Part shown: positions 19,071 to 26,915 of the stretch, in pieces
How positions within the stretch are numbered: the first letter of the stretch is position 1
Layout of the letters: every line of letters begins with the position of its first letter
NCBI GenBank assembly: GCA_017619815.1
Contig: JAFZRR010000040.1
Span: forward strand, 1-51,453
Direction: 5' to 3'
Length of the DNA stretch: 51,453 nucleotides
Origin: Bacilli bacterium
GTDB taxonomy: Bacteria; Bacillota_I; Bacilli_A; RFN20; CAG-826
Notes under the pieces: model-generated
Databases searched by the model: none
Seen by the model: only the letters and a program-made list of their open reading frames with translations
Told to the model about the DNA's origin: nothing
Position numbers and translations under genes: made by a program

Positions 19071-20057
19071 CTATCTGCTGTTCTTTTTGACATAGTCAAC
19101 CACGCGGTCCACTGTCGTAAATGCTAAGCCGATATATGTATCTGCGGCACCGTAATATAAAGCGATGCGGCCGGTTTCACCATCGACTAATGCGCAAGTT
19201 GGGAAGATGACGTTGCTAACAAAACCATTGGTTTCATAATCCATTTCAGGTGTTAAGAGGAAGGTTTTACATCTGTATTTGACTTTAGAAACGTCATCGT
19301 GATCCAAAATGAGTGCGCCTAAAGAATAGACATATCCATTGCATGTTCTATTGACACCATGGATAAAGACGAGCCAGCCATCATCAAGTTCGATTGGGAC
19401 TGGGCCTGCGCCGATCTTAAGTGCGCACCACCATTCATAACCTTTTGTGGCCACCACTCTGTGTTTGCCCCAATAAGTTAAATCCTTGCTTTCTGATAAG
19501 AAGATATCGCCAAAAGCTGTATGTCCAGAGTCACTTGGTCTAGATAACATATAGTAATTGTCGTTAATCTTTCTTGGGAATAAGACACCATTTCTGTTAT
19601 ATGGGAGGAATGGGTTGTCGAATTTCTTAAATGTTTTGAAATCTTTTGTTTCAGCGATAGCGATTGTTGGACCATTTAATTCATCGCACCACACGACGTA
19701 ATATTTATCTTCAAAAGGAATAACGCGTGGGTCGTATTGATAAAGGGTCTCTTTGACTGGATTACCATTTTGATCGACAAATTGAATTCTCTCTTCTTCG
19801 AGTTCGAAATGGATACCATCTTTGCTATGGCCGACATATAAGTGAGGAATATCGTCGAGATTATCACCACGGAAAACACCGATGAATTCTCCGTTAAAAG
19901 GCACTAATGCACTATTAAATGCACGAGCGACTTCTTTAGAAGGGTGACGTTTAACGATTGGGTTAGCGGAGTAACGCCAAACTGGTCCTTCAAAACCTTT
20001 TGGGCATTCTTCCCAAGGAAGGTTCTTTATAGCTTTTCCGTTGATAATCTTACTCAT
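19071..20057 (-). CDS. GH130 glycoside phosphorylase, second copy
   Basis: The 328-residue cytoplasmic protein has the GH130 pattern: YSANPIV, a DGIHF repeat, YDPRV with the likely catalytic Asp at 109, CDELNGPTIAIAET, and a final IALYYGAAD. Homologues with this pattern act on beta-1,4-mannosides (manno-oligosaccharides or Man-GlcNAc), releasing alpha-mannose 1-phosphate. It differs from the product at 10406, where the motif is CEDPRL. It lies between the LacI gene (gap 4 bases) and the permease gene (gap 2). The binding site AGAGGAA precedes the ATG. Confidence 0.9.
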   Translation of the reverse strand: MSKIINGKAIKNLPWEECPKGFEGPVWRYSANPIVKRHPSKEVARAFNSALVPFNGEFIGVFRGDNLDDIPHLYVGHSKDGIHFELEEERIQFVDQNGNPVKETLYQYDPRVIPFEDKYYVVWCDELNGPTIAIAETKDFKTFKKFDNPFLPYNRNGVLFPRKINDNYYMLSRPSDSGHTAFGDIFLSESKDLTYWGKHRVVATKGYEWWCALKIGAGPVPIELDDGWLVFIHGVNRTCNGYVYSLGALILDHDDVSKVKYRCKTFLLTPEMDYETNGFVSNVIFPTCALVDGETGRIALYYGAADTYIGLAFTTVDRVVDYVKKNSR

Positions 20058-20061
20058 ATAT

Positions 20062-21081
20062 CTATTCCTCTATTTTTCTAATTGAATCGCGTTCCACGAA
20101 GTCACATCTAATTGTGAGTTCAGCGAATTGTGGTTTATCGTCTTGTAATAATCTAATGATGTATAAACCAATTTCATCACCGATTTCTTCTCTTGGAACA
20201 TTAAATGTTGATAAGGCAGGATGAGCTTCCTTGCCTAAGGCAACATTATCGAATCCAACGACCGAATAATCTTCTGGGATTGATTTGCCCATTTTCTTAA
20301 TGGTCTTATACGCGTTGAGGGCGATAATATCATTCGCACACACAATCGCGGTAATTTGTTTGTGTTCTTTGAGCATGTTTTCAAACATCTCGTTATCTGC
20401 ATATTGAAGGTCAGAATTATCAAAGATAATATCGTAACCAACAACACCTTTATTCGCGTTTGCTCGAATACATCCTCTAAAGCCATCATGTCTTTCTCTG
20501 AAGCTCATCGCATGCATATCGGAACCATAGAAACATAAGTGTTTATGGCCGGAATCGATAAGCTTTTGTGTCGCTTCATACATGGACATGTAATTTGAAT
20601 ATTTGATTTGTGTAACATCTGTGTAATGCATGAACTTTGGATCCACTTCAATGATTGGCTTTTTGAATTTGCGGAGTTCTTTAAAAATCGCATCAGGATT
20701 TTTGTGGAGCACCACGAAAGCAATACATGAGTTATCCTTTAAAGCACGAACGCTATCCATATCAATGTTTTTACTTTCAAAAACGAAGTATTCAATCTTG
20801 ATTGATGAACGATTAAGCGTGGCATACATATTCTTTAAAATTGGTTGCCAGTAATCTTCTTTCATCAATATTGATGAAGAAACAATGATAACGACGGATG
20901 GTTTCTTTGTGCTTTTCGTACGCAACTTGGTGAAGTCATAGCCGAGTTCCACAGCTTTTTGCATGATCAAATTGCGAGTTTCATCACCCACATTGTATTT
21001 ACCTGCTAAAGCGCGGGAGACCAATCCCTTGGTCACCCCGCACGCATTAGCAATATCTATAAGTCGGACGGACTTAGACAT
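20062..21081 (-). CDS. LacI-family transcription regulator
   Basis: The 339-residue regulator has an N-terminal helix-turn-helix (about 5-50: VRLIDIANACGVTKGLVSRAL then a hinge helix near GYDF) and a periplasmic-binding-like effector domain ending in DFVERDSI, typical of the family. It is gene 2 of the glycan operon, so the operon is probably autoregulated. The near-palindrome TTGAATGCTTTCAA at 23299-23312, before the first gene, is the best operator candidate. The ligand is likely an oligosaccharide or sugar phosphate from the same pathway. The ribosome binding site AGGAG is 11 bases before the ATG. Confidence 0.92.
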   Translation of the reverse strand: MSKSVRLIDIANACGVTKGLVSRALAGKYNVGDETRNLIMQKAVELGYDFTKLRTKSTKKPSVVIIVSSSILMKEDYWQPILKNMYATLNRSSIKIEYFVFESKNIDMDSVRALKDNSCIAFVVLHKNPDAIFKELRKFKKPIIEVDPKFMHYTDVTQIKYSNYMSMYEATQKLIDSGHKHLCFYGSDMHAMSFRERHDGFRGCIRANANKGVVGYDIIFDNSDLQYADNEMFENMLKEHKQITAIVCANDIIALNAYKTIKKMGKSIPEDYSVVGFDNVALGKEAHPALSTFNVPREEIGDEIGLYIIRLLQDDKPQFAELTIRCDFVERDSIRKIEE

Positions 21082-21095
21082 TTAATTAATTACTC

Positions 21096-23258
21096 CTAGG
21101 CTAATGGGGCAATTGTGTTATGGAACATAATGTCATCGATATAGACATATTGTCCATCACCGCTTGCTTCACCGTTATAGGTAATTGGAAGAATTGTTAA
21201 ACCATAGTAGTTTGCATCAGCATTTAATGCGATTTCAACTTTTTCCCATGCTGCTGTTTCGGTTTGAGCGATGGTAACTTCTTTCAATGTGCATTGGTTG
21301 TCTGAACCATCACTACCAATAATGGAAGAGTTAACATTTTCGTTTCTCCAAACTTTGAATTTAAGTTTGATTGAACGAGAAGTAGATGATCTAACATAAA
21401 GTGTTAATGTGGTGCCTTTTTGTAATCTTGGAGCTGGTCCGTTTGCACAATCCCAAGTTGTGAATCTCATTTGATTTGTTTTGTTGTATTTGATTCTTAA
21501 GCACTTTGTTCCGTTGTTGTGGTTAGATGTATTAACATCTAAGTAATCGTTTGAACCCATCATGTGCCAATCGCCTTTATAAATTGGAGATTGAATTTGT
21601 GTGCCGCCTGTATTGTAGAAATCGGAATACCATTTTGCTCTTAAGCCTGTCCAAGCGGTTTCGTCTTGGTGGTTGTGGTCAAAACCAACACCACTATTGG
21701 CGTAGCTTTCGAAATCATCTACGACGTGGCAGAGATCGGATTGGAAGCTGCCGAGATATGTAGCAACATTACCTGTTGCACCATCATCGAGTGTTAATTT
21801 GCCATCAGAGCCAACTGTGAATGTCGCGTCTAATGTGTAAGAACCATCACACACAACGTGTAATTTGTTATTTGCTTGTTCTTCGACTGTTGGAGCCATT
21901 TTAATTTTTGTACCGTTAGCTAATTTAACAAGAAGTGTATTAGCGCTTGCGTTATCTTTAACGTATTTGAAGTAGCCATTAGAAATTGCGGAAGAACTGA
22001 ATGCCCATTCTTTGACTTCGTAGTTTTTGTTTTCAACTTCGAATTCACCAGCATTGAGTTGGACTTCATCAACATAGACATAGCCCTTTGGACCATTGCC
22101 TGTGCTTGCGCATTTTGCTAAGATTGCGAAGTTTCCAAAGTATTGGAAGAAATCGCCTAAAGAATTACATTGATAGCCAAAGCCTGATAATAAGCCTTGG
22201 ACTTGAGCAAATGTCATATTGCTACCATTGTAATTAATTGCCCAGTTTGCATCTGTCATGCTAACTGTGTATTTATGCCAACCAGATGGAACTTGGTCGA
22301 GTTTATATGTAACATAAACATTCTTGAAGTTTTGACCAGCGATCATTGTGTCTTCAGTGACTTCCCATCTGAAGTATAAGCTGGCTGTTGCTGGAGCTGT
22401 TGCTTTAGCGTAGAAGGATAAGGAATCAACTGCACCTTGGCATTGGAATGGAGCTTTTGCCATCCATTTGAACCAACCACCATTACAGAAGACTTGCATT
22501 CTAACACTTCTGCTTGGAGAAATGCCTTCATTGTTTCTGTCTAATTTAGCAACTGCGTTAGAGTTTGCTGCCCAACCGCTGCTGCCATAGTATAAACAGT
22601 CGTATTTTTCTTGAAGATCTGTATTGCTATCTTCACTACCATCTTCGAGAACTAAAGCTTCTGTCATTTGACTTGCTCTAGCGAGAATGTGTTTGACGTT
22701 TGGACTTGCAGCGTTATCAACATAGAATTTGTTGTTTTCAGCGACAAAGCCACCGATAGCTTGAATGTCATACATACCACCGGCTTCGACTTGGATATAA
22801 TCACCTTCAACAGTGACTGCTTCCGCGCCATCTAAGGAGTATTGGATTGCAGCACCGGCAAATCCTGACCATGTAATACGAGCTGTTTCTTCGTTGAATG
22901 CGACAGCGCCTAATGCTGTGTATGCTGTGGTGTAGTCGAATGAAGCTTGATCACTGTTATCTTTAGCGTCTGCTGCGACAGCAACGACTTTAACAGCATA
23001 GTTGCCAGCTTCTTCGGCAAATGCATAGCCTGGTGTGGTAACGGAAACTGCAGCTTCTTCATTAACACTAATTGAGTAGGAGACTGCGTTTGGAACCGCT
23101 TCCCATGTGAGGCCGTTTTGTTCAGCGTTTAAACTGAGTACTGGTGTAGCGAGTTTTGTTTCTCCATCTGGAGGAACATCGTTTCCGCCCTTGCCTGGTT
23201 CACATGCTGTGAGCACCAAAAAGCAAAGTGGAAGCAAGTAGAGTTTACTTTTTTTCAT
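21096..23258 (-). CDS. Multi-CBM lipoprotein, first gene of the glycan operon
   Basis: This 720-residue lipoprotein (lipobox LTAC, Cys19) has two fibronectin-III-like repeats at the N-terminus (about 35-185, including LTWEAVPNAVSYSISV), a jelly-roll-like module (about 190-405), a small beta module (415-505) and a C-terminal ~205-residue module (about 512-720) starting VVDDFESYANSGVGFD. That last module aligns with internal modules of the two secreted proteins at 131 and 2858 (shared GLRA-WYS-FY, the W-MGSNDYL block and a final VYIDDI). No catalytic motif was found. It is probably a glycan-binding surface protein. A good ribosome binding site (GGTGAGG) precedes the start. Confidence 0.75.
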   Translation of the reverse strand: MKKSKLYLLPLCFLVLTACEPGKGGNDVPPDGETKLATPVLSLNAEQNGLTWEAVPNAVSYSISVNEEAAVSVTTPGYAFAEEAGNYAVKVVAVAADAKDNSDQASFDYTTAYTALGAVAFNEETARITWSGFAGAAIQYSLDGAEAVTVEGDYIQVEAGGMYDIQAIGGFVAENNKFYVDNAASPNVKHILARASQMTEALVLEDGSEDSNTDLQEKYDCLYYGSSGWAANSNAVAKLDRNNEGISPSRSVRMQVFCNGGWFKWMAKAPFQCQGAVDSLSFYAKATAPATASLYFRWEVTEDTMIAGQNFKNVYVTYKLDQVPSGWHKYTVSMTDANWAINYNGSNMTFAQVQGLLSGFGYQCNSLGDFFQYFGNFAILAKCASTGNGPKGYVYVDEVQLNAGEFEVENKNYEVKEWAFSSSAISNGYFKYVKDNASANTLLVKLANGTKIKMAPTVEEQANNKLHVVCDGSYTLDATFTVGSDGKLTLDDGATGNVATYLGSFQSDLCHVVDDFESYANSGVGFDHNHQDETAWTGLRAKWYSDFYNTGGTQIQSPIYKGDWHMMGSNDYLDVNTSNHNNGTKCLRIKYNKTNQMRFTTWDCANGPAPRLQKGTTLTLYVRSSTSRSIKLKFKVWRNENVNSSIIGSDGSDNQCTLKEVTIAQTETAAWEKVEIALNADANYYGLTILPITYNGEASGDGQYVYIDDIMFHNTIAPLA

Positions 23259-23298
23259 ATATTGTACCTCACCTACATAATTACATTATTTATCGTAT

Positions 23299-23380
23299 TT
23301 GAATGCTTTCAATTAGTAAACAAGTTTATTTTTAAGTAAACATTTGATTTTGTTTATTAAATTTCACCTATTTTGTTTAC
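23299..23380 (-). promoter_or_regulatory. Operator and promoter region of the glycan operon
   Basis: TTGAATGCTTTCAA at 23299-23312 is a 14-bp palindrome with one mismatch pair and a central GC step, as LacI-family operators have. Upstream are GTAAACA at 23316-23322 and 23336-23342 (20 bp apart), TGTTTAT at 23351-23357 and TGTTTAC at 23374-23380. A -10 cannot be fixed; TACGAT or TAATGT just downstream of the palindrome are possible. Binding by the product at 20062 is inferred. Confidence 0.5.
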
Positions 23381-23386
23381 TTTATG

Positions 23387-23412
23387 AAAAAAGATGCGTA
23401 TTTCTACACATC
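23387..23412 (-). terminator. Intrinsic terminator after the esterase operon
   Basis: Read on the minus strand, GATGTGTA (23412-23405), a GAAA tetraloop and TACGCATC (23400-23393) form an 8-bp stem with one G-T pair. A run of six T (23392-23387) follows. It separates the mutase/esterase operon from the 18-kb operon. Confidence 0.8.
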
Positions 23413-23445
23413 CGTTTTTATTTATCAAAATAAGTTTTTTATATA

Positions 23446-24069
23446 TTATTCAAACAACCATTTGAGATTGTCGTAATTACCATAGGTAGCTTCCCAACAG
23501 TTATGATCACATTCTGGGTAAACTGTTAGTTCGACATCCGCACATGCTTCCTTGAGTCTAGCGTACATTCTTCTTGATTCTTCAGGGAAAACTGCAGTGT
23601 CTTTTTCACCATGGAAGATTCTGAATTTGATGTTCTTAAGCGCACCGCTATTCCAGTACATGCCACCACCACAACAAACGATGGCTTTATTGAATAATTC
23701 TGGTAAGCACATCATCACTTGATAGATGCCATATCCTCCCATAGAAATACCAGATCCATTGAATTTTGATTTATCAACATCTTCTCTGTTATATATGACT
23801 TTGACTAATTCAAGTAAATCAGAGAACACGTCATACCAAGTATCTTTGTGACATTGTGGAAACACGCATATGCCCTCGCTGAGCGCGGAATCTTCTTTAT
23901 CTAAAATATTTAAAATAATAGAGTCTTTGAAGTTCTCAAAATTTTGTCCTCTAGAACCCGCTCCATGGAGATGAAACATAACAGGGTATTTTTTACCTTG
24001 AACATAGTTCTTTGGATAATAAATTAAGTATTTTATGCCTTTATATTCGAGCTTTTCAGTCTTTGCCAT
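23446..24069 (-). CDS. Alpha/beta-hydrolase esterase
   Basis: This 207-residue cytoplasmic alpha/beta hydrolase resembles the feruloyl/acetyl-esterase and PHB-depolymerase-like group. It shows the oxyanion-hole HLHGAGSRG (34-41), nucleophile Ser109 in GISMGG, Asp157 in HGEKDTAV and His189 in PECDHNCW, a complete triad. There is no signal peptide, so it would act on imported acylated oligosaccharides. It overlaps the upstream SGNH hydrolase gene by 14 bases, and the binding site AGAGG is within that gene. The third gene of a mutase-SGNH-esterase operon, it likely clears acyl groups that block the phosphorylases. Confidence 0.8.
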   Translation of the reverse strand: MAKTEKLEYKGIKYLIYYPKNYVQGKKYPVMFHLHGAGSRGQNFENFKDSIILNILDKEDSALSEGICVFPQCHKDTWYDVFSDLLELVKVIYNREDVDKSKFNGSGISMGGYGIYQVMMCLPELFNKAIVCCGGGMYWNSGALKNIKFRIFHGEKDTAVFPEESRRMYARLKEACADVELTVYPECDHNCWEATYGNYDNLKWLFE

Positions 24070-24832
24070 ATAAGTTGTAACCTCTGTTATTTTCTAACGC
24101 CTTTTTAGCGATTTCGATGAGTTCTTTTACCACTTCTTTTTTGACACCAGGAGTGACATCATCATAGCTATGTCCAGAAGGAATAAAACTTGAAATATCT
24201 AAATCGGTTCTACCTGTTAAGAAGAAAACCCATAAAATACCGGTAAGTGTTCTTCCCATCTCGTTGAGATGGTATCCATCTCTATCTAAGACATCGCCAT
24301 ACTTTTCTCTCGCTAATCTGATGGCTTCTCCACTTGGAATGATATATGGAATATCACTCCTTTTTGAAACCTCAATATAAGCGGATTTAATATCATCATC
24401 CATCCCTTTTTGATTCATAGGATTACTTCCATATTTTTCATGAGAGAAGTTCTTTGAATAAGACCATGTTTTATGTAACAAGTATGTAGCGGAACTATAT
24501 TTTCTAATACCTTCCATTAACTTTGTTAATTCAGGGAAGAATGTGTTCGCGTCAACGGAATCACCACTTCTTTGTTGGAAGGTAATATAGTCATATTTCT
24601 TATAGTTAAGACCTTCAAAAATATCGCACCACATAAGTGGATTTCGATTACCATTCACATAGAATTCATAAGCCTTATCTTTGGTGTTGAAATTTTTCCA
24701 ATGTAAATCAATTGGGCATCCACCGATATAAAGGACATGGATATTAATATCTAGTCCCACTGCTTCAGCGATTTGATGGACATATGTGGAAGCATCCACC
24801 GCAAATGAGTTACCAACGCATAATATATTCAT
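24056..24832 (-). CDS. SGNH hydrolase, DUF4886 type
   Basis: This 258-residue cytoplasmic protein is of the SGNH/DUF4886 kind. Block I is GNSFAVDAS with Ser9 as nucleophile at the very N-terminus, ITFQQRSGDS is the equivalent of block III, and Asp185/His188 in DRDGYHLNEMG complete the set. Members are probable carbohydrate or acyl esterases. It starts 1 base after the phosphohexomutase stop codon and overlaps the next esterase gene, so one operon. Together the two hydrolases suggest a substrate with more than one kind of ester. Confidence 0.75.
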   Translation of the reverse strand: MNILCVGNSFAVDASTYVHQIAEAVGLDINIHVLYIGGCPIDLHWKNFNTKDKAYEFYVNGNRNPLMWCDIFEGLNYKKYDYITFQQRSGDSVDANTFFPELTKLMEGIRKYSSATYLLHKTWSYSKNFSHEKYGSNPMNQKGMDDDIKSAYIEVSKRSDIPYIIPSGEAIRLAREKYGDVLDRDGYHLNEMGRTLTGILWVFFLTGRTDLDISSFIPSGHSYDDVTPGVKKEVVKELIEIAKKALENNRGYNLYGKD

Positions 24833-24833
24833 A

Positions 24834-26516
24834 TTACTTTAATAATTCCTTCACATTAGAAATGAGTTTCTGATACTCACTATCGTTATATTCAAAGTTA
24901 TCACCACAGATGGAGATATAGATTTTGAGTTTTGGTTCGGTACCGGATGGACGAATCACTAATGATGAACCATTGTCTAAGAATAACTTTAAGACATTGG
25001 ATTTTGGTAAACCATTAACTCCTTTGGAGTAATCAATGAAGTTCACTACTTTATTATTTCCAATTGCTCTAATGGAGTTTCTGAAGTTCTCCATAAGGGC
25101 GTTCATTTTCTTAAATCCTTCACTACCTTCAAATTCAAATGAATCAAGATAATTAGAGAAATATCCATATTCCTTATATAGTTCACTAAGTTTACTAACA
25201 AGTGAAACGCCTTGATGTTTATAATAAGCAAACATTTCCGCGATGAGGAATGCACCATCAACTGCGTCTTTGTCTCTTACATATCCACCGCTTAAATAAC
25301 CATAGCTTTCTTCAAAGCCAAAGATATATCTTTCTTCTTCATTTTTAGCTTCTAATAAACCGATTTGTTCACCGATGAATTTAAATCCTGTAAGAACTTC
25401 GATGATTTGGACACCATGTTTCTCAGCGACTTTCTTGACCATATCTGTGGTGACAATAGTCTTAATGGCGATTGGATTCTTTGGCATCTTGTTATGTTTA
25501 ATTCTTAAATTACAAATGTAATCGAATAATAAGACACCAACTTGATTACCAGTTAACAAACGATAATCTTCACCATCTTTAACTGCGATACCAACGCGGT
25601 CAGCATCTGGATCTGTCGCGATTAAAATATCAGCGTTATTTTCTCTTGCGTAGCGGATACCTTCTTGCATCGCTTCTTTGATTTCTGGATTTGGATAAGG
25701 ACAGGTTGTGAAGTTACCATCTGGCTCTTCTTGTTCTTTAACAACGATAACGTTATTAAATCCAGATTCTTTTAAGATTCTAGTGACTGGTTTTAAACCT
25801 GTGCCATGAAGTGGAGAATAAATAATCTTCACTGATTTATCGATTGGTTCATCCTCGAGTAATGTTTCTTCTTTTACTCTATTGATGAATTTTGTGTATA
25901 AGTTATCAGAAATGATATTTATCATTCCTTCATTTAATAAAGCATTATAATCACCATGTTTAACATCATTAAAGACATCTAAGGCATTGATTTCTTCTAA
26001 GATATCAGAAGCGGCTTGTGTGGTGATTTGACAACCATCACTACCGTATACTTTGTATCCGTTATATTTACTTGGGTTATGACTTGCGGTCACCATGATA
26101 CCGGCGGAGCATTTTAATTCTCTAACTGCATAGCTTAGACATGGTGTTGGCATGAGTTCTTTATAGATATGGACTTTAATACCGTTCTCCGCGAATACTT
26201 CAGAAGCGATATGAGCGAATAATGTGGATTTGATTCTTGAATCAAAACTCACAGCGATACTTGGATTATTTGGATATCTTTTTAAGACATAGTTAGCTAA
26301 ACCTTGTGAGGCTTTTCTCACCATATAGATATTCATTCTATTTGTACCTGCACCGATAACTCCTCTAAGTCCACCAGTGCCGAATTCTAAATTACGATAA
26401 AAAGCGTCTTCGATTTTCTTTTCATCATTTTCGATATCTTTTAATTCTTTAACTAAATCAGGATCTTCTTTTGCTAAAATGACCCATCTTTCATATTCTT
26501 TTCTAATATCGCTCAT
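24834..26516 (-). CDS. pgcA: Phosphoglucomutase/phosphomannomutase
   Basis: This 560-residue alpha-D-phosphohexomutase interconverts sugar 1- and 6-phosphates. It has the phosphoserine loop TASHNPSKYNG (Ser145), the metal loop TDPDADRVGI (301-310), the sugar loop GFEESYGYL and the phosphate loop RPSGTEPKLKIY near the C-terminus. The length fits the Firmicutes PgcA type. As first gene of an operon with two esterases, and next to a locus with two GH130 phosphorylases, it could convert mannose 1-phosphate to mannose 6-phosphate. The general PgcA role in UDP-glucose supply is equally possible. Confidence 0.93.
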   Translation of the reverse strand: MSDIRKEYERWVILAKEDPDLVKELKDIENDEKKIEDAFYRNLEFGTGGLRGVIGAGTNRMNIYMVRKASQGLANYVLKRYPNNPSIAVSFDSRIKSTLFAHIASEVFAENGIKVHIYKELMPTPCLSYAVRELKCSAGIMVTASHNPSKYNGYKVYGSDGCQITTQAASDILEEINALDVFNDVKHGDYNALLNEGMINIISDNLYTKFINRVKEETLLEDEPIDKSVKIIYSPLHGTGLKPVTRILKESGFNNVIVVKEQEEPDGNFTTCPYPNPEIKEAMQEGIRYARENNADILIATDPDADRVGIAVKDGEDYRLLTGNQVGVLLFDYICNLRIKHNKMPKNPIAIKTIVTTDMVKKVAEKHGVQIIEVLTGFKFIGEQIGLLEAKNEEERYIFGFEESYGYLSGGYVRDKDAVDGAFLIAEMFAYYKHQGVSLVSKLSELYKEYGYFSNYLDSFEFEGSEGFKKMNALMENFRNSIRAIGNNKVVNFIDYSKGVNGLPKSNVLKLFLDNGSSLVIRPSGTEPKLKIYISICGDNFEYNDSEYQKLISNVKELLK

Positions 26517-26542
26517 ATAGGAATCCTCCGTATCACCGATAT

Positions 26543-26600
26543 TCTATACCAAGCATATATGCGTGTTTACTAAATAAGTGTGATTTTTTACTTTGTTTAC
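26543..26600 (-). promoter_or_regulatory. Promoter of the mutase/esterase operon
   Basis: On the minus strand TGGTATAGA is an extended -10 (TATAGA at 26548-26543, TGG just before it). TGTTTAC boxes on the + strand lie at 26564-26570 and 26594-26600. The ribosome binding site GGAGG precedes the ATG at 26516. The segment TGTTTAYTAAATAAGTGT at 26564 recurs at 58 upstream of the first gene. Confidence 0.5.
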
Positions 26601-26603
26601 TAA

Positions 26604-26828
26604 TTATTTTTTGGAAGAAATAAATATTTCTTCTTCCTTGATGTTTACTATGATCGTTGGACATTCACCACCGATTTGAATATCGTAAACAACTTGCCCA
26701 TTATCATTTAGATAGACACGATAAATATATCCTGGACATACTTCACCACGATATCTAAAGCGAATGGTTTCGCCAAGTTGATATTTGCCATTTACTTGGA
26801 CTCTGACTTTCTTTCTAAAGAAACACAT
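26604..26828 (-). CDS. Small conserved-looking beta-rich protein
   Basis: The 74-residue protein starts MCFFRKKVRVQVNGKYQLGETIRFRYRG and alternates hydrophobic and charged residues in the way of a small SH3- or KOW-like barrel. A TTG start at 26849 would add seven residues, but neither start has a good ribosome binding site. It ends before the mutase operon promoter, so it may be transcribed alone. No family is recognised, and it could be a chance frame, though codon use and beta pattern look real. Confidence 0.5.
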   Translation of the reverse strand: MCFFRKKVRVQVNGKYQLGETIRFRYRGEVCPGYIYRVYLNDNGQVVYDIQIGGECPTIIVNIKEEEIFISSKK

Positions 26829-26870
26829 ACTACATAAATATAATCTCAAAAAATGAATATATTTTCTATG

Positions 26871-26906
26871 TTTCTTATTTAATCCGATAAGAAAAAGTTT
26901 TAATAT
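26871..26906 (+). promoter_or_regulatory. Promoter region of the DUF1846 gene with inverted repeat
   Basis: TTTCTTAT (26871-26878) and ATAAGAAA (26887-26894) form a perfect 8-bp inverted repeat with an 8-base gap. A TAATAT -10 candidate is at 26901-26906. The ATG at 26916 comes 9 bases later with no Shine-Dalgarno, so the transcript may be leaderless. Confidence 0.4.
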
Positions 26907-26915
26907 ATTTCATGT

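Noticed and set aside
23299..23380. CRISPR-like array from the GTTTAC repeats
   Set aside because: Repeat units are only 7 bp, occur in both orientations and have no spacer-length uniformity beyond 20 bp. They look like binding sites.
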